This document shows, one piece after another, positions 31,328-31,685 of a stretch of DNA of 31,685 nt. The notes below the pieces were generated by a model. It saw only the letters and a list, made by a program, of their open reading frames with translations. It was not told the DNA's origin and did no database searches. How positions within the stretch are numbered: the first letter of the stretch is position 1; every line of letters begins with the position of its first letter. The DNA comes from an uncultured Eubacteriales bacterium. Its GTDB lineage: Bacteria; Bacillota; Clostridia; Oscillospirales; Acutalibacteraceae. The stretch covers positions 1 to 31,685 of the forward strand of contig CAKUMQ010000031.1 in the NCBI GenBank assembly GCA_934667845.1. Reading direction: 5' to 3'. The position numbers were made by a program, and so were the translations under genes.

Positions 31328-31355
31328 CAAAAGACGCCCAAAAAGACGTCTTTTG
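31328..31355 (-). other. Hairpin between tRNA-Gly and tRNA-Cys
   Basis: A 9-bp perfect stem (CAAAAGACG / CGTCTTTTG) with a 10-nt loop lies in the 40-nt tRNA spacer. It has a T-rich 3' arm but no real T-run after it, so it is more likely a processing structure or weak attenuator than a terminator. Confidence 0.5.
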
Positions 31356-31361
31356 TGTTTG

Positions 31362-31437
31362 TGGAGCGGCTTACGAGGCTCGAACTCGCTACCTCCACCT
31401 TGGCAAGGTGGCGCTCTACCAGATGAGCTAAAGCCGC
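31362..31437 (-). tRNA. tRNA-Gly (GCC)
   Basis: Acceptor GCGGCTT / AAGCCGC, discriminator U, encoded CCA, anticodon loop TTGCCAA (GCC), T-loop TTCGAGC. 76 nt with CCA. Confidence 0.96.
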
Positions 31438-31442
31438 AAAAA

Positions 31443-31518
31443 TGGTGCCTCCGGACGGAATCGAACCATCGACACGGGGATTTTCAGTCCCCTGCTCTAC
31501 CGACTGAGCTACAGAGGC
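31443..31518 (-). tRNA. tRNA-Phe (GAA)
   Basis: Acceptor GCCTCTG / CGGAGGC with one G-U pair, discriminator A, encoded CCA, anticodon loop CTGAAAA (GAA), T-loop TTCGATT. 76 nt with CCA. Confidence 0.96.
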
Positions 31519-31523
31519 AAATG

Positions 31524-31600
31524 TGGCGACCCGGAACGGGCTCGAACCGTCGACCTCTAGCGTGACAGGCTAGCGTTCTAACCAGCTGAACTACCGGGCC
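31524..31600 (-). tRNA. tRNA-Asp (GUC)
   Basis: Acceptor GGCCCGG / CCGGGTC with one G-U pair, discriminator G, encoded CCA, anticodon loop CTGTCAC (GUC), T-loop TTCGAGC. 77 nt with CCA. Confidence 0.96.
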
Positions 31601-31608
31601 ACATTTAA

Positions 31609-31684
31609 TGGTGGGAACAACAGGGCTCGAACCTGTGACCCCCTGCTTGTAAGGCAGGTGCTCTCCCAGCTGAGCTATGCTCCC
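31609..31684 (-). tRNA. tRNA-Val (UAC)
   Basis: Acceptor GGGAGCA / TGTTCCC with one G-U pair, discriminator A, encoded CCA, anticodon loop CTTACAA (UAC), T-loop TTCGAGC. 76 nt, complete just inside the window edge; the operon probably continues upstream beyond it. Confidence 0.95.
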
Positions 31685-31685
31685 T

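Overview
The window is bacterial chromosome from a spore-forming, fairly GC-rich Firmicute, most likely a Clostridia member of the Oscillospiraceae/Ruminococcaceae type. The evidence is a complete spoIIIAA-AH operon followed by asp23 (yqhY), nusB, xseA, xseB, ispA, dxs, tlyA, argR and recN, which is the classic Firmicute sporulation/housekeeping neighbourhood, plus strong AGGAGG-type ribosome binding sites. No phage, IS element or CRISPR array was seen.

Left part, 1-13.1 kb, all minus strand and read right to left: nusB, a TsaD/Kae1-like paralogue, xseA, xseB, ispA, a divergent PAP2 protein, dxs, tlyA, nadK, argR, recN, a D,D-carboxypeptidase, a diacylglycerol-kinase-like lipid kinase, and an O-antigen-ligase-like membrane protein cut by the window edge. 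Gaps are 2-55 bp and several genes overlap, so this looks like one long operon for isoprenoid precursors, DNA repair, RNA modification, NADP supply and the cell envelope. Compared with Bacillus subtilis, accBC and folD are absent, the TsaD-like gene sits in the nusB-xseA gap, and nadK is inserted before argR.

Centre, 13.2-20.3 kb: asp23 has its own promoter and a good terminator. Upstream lies the eight-gene spoIIIA operon (mother-cell channel complex). The spoIIIAA frame has no stop codon at its normal end and runs 85 codons into spoIIIAB. Next come an EamA transporter and a folT-like ECF S-component, forming one transcription unit headed by a clear tetrahydrofolate (THF) riboswitch with a recognisable promoter. 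Divergent from it is the only plus-strand protein gene, pgcA (phosphoglucomutase/phosphomannomutase).

Right part, 22.1-31.1 kb: an accessory stretch, AT-richer in places, of small one- or two-gene units on the minus strand. These are a small hypothetical, an LCM-type methyltransferase, a DUF2975-like membrane protein, a YoaP-type acetyltransferase, an L-2-amino-thiazoline-4-carboxylate hydrolase family gene behind a TetR regulator, a HAD phosphatase with an unrecognised 407-residue partner, a hexapeptide acetyltransferase, a small membrane protein and an MBL-fold hydrolase. Several are damaged: the YoaP and ATC-hydrolase genes are frameshifted at A-tracts, the acetyltransferase has an in-frame TAG, and two intergenic stretches look like coding remnants. 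The strongest regulatory signals here are the near-perfect TetR promoter/operator and a roughly 110-nt leader with consensus promoter and terminator in front of the YoaP gene.

Right end, 31.1-31.7 kb: a minus-strand tRNA operon, in transcription order Val(UAC), Asp(GUC), Phe(GAA), Gly(GCC), Cys(GCA), Ser(GGA), closed by a 19-bp perfect terminator.

I found no convincing new multi-gene defence or mobile system. The best candidates for something undescribed are the leader/attenuator at 24.7-24.8 kb, the TsaD paralogue, the spoIIIAA read-through, and the 407-aa/HAD gene pair.
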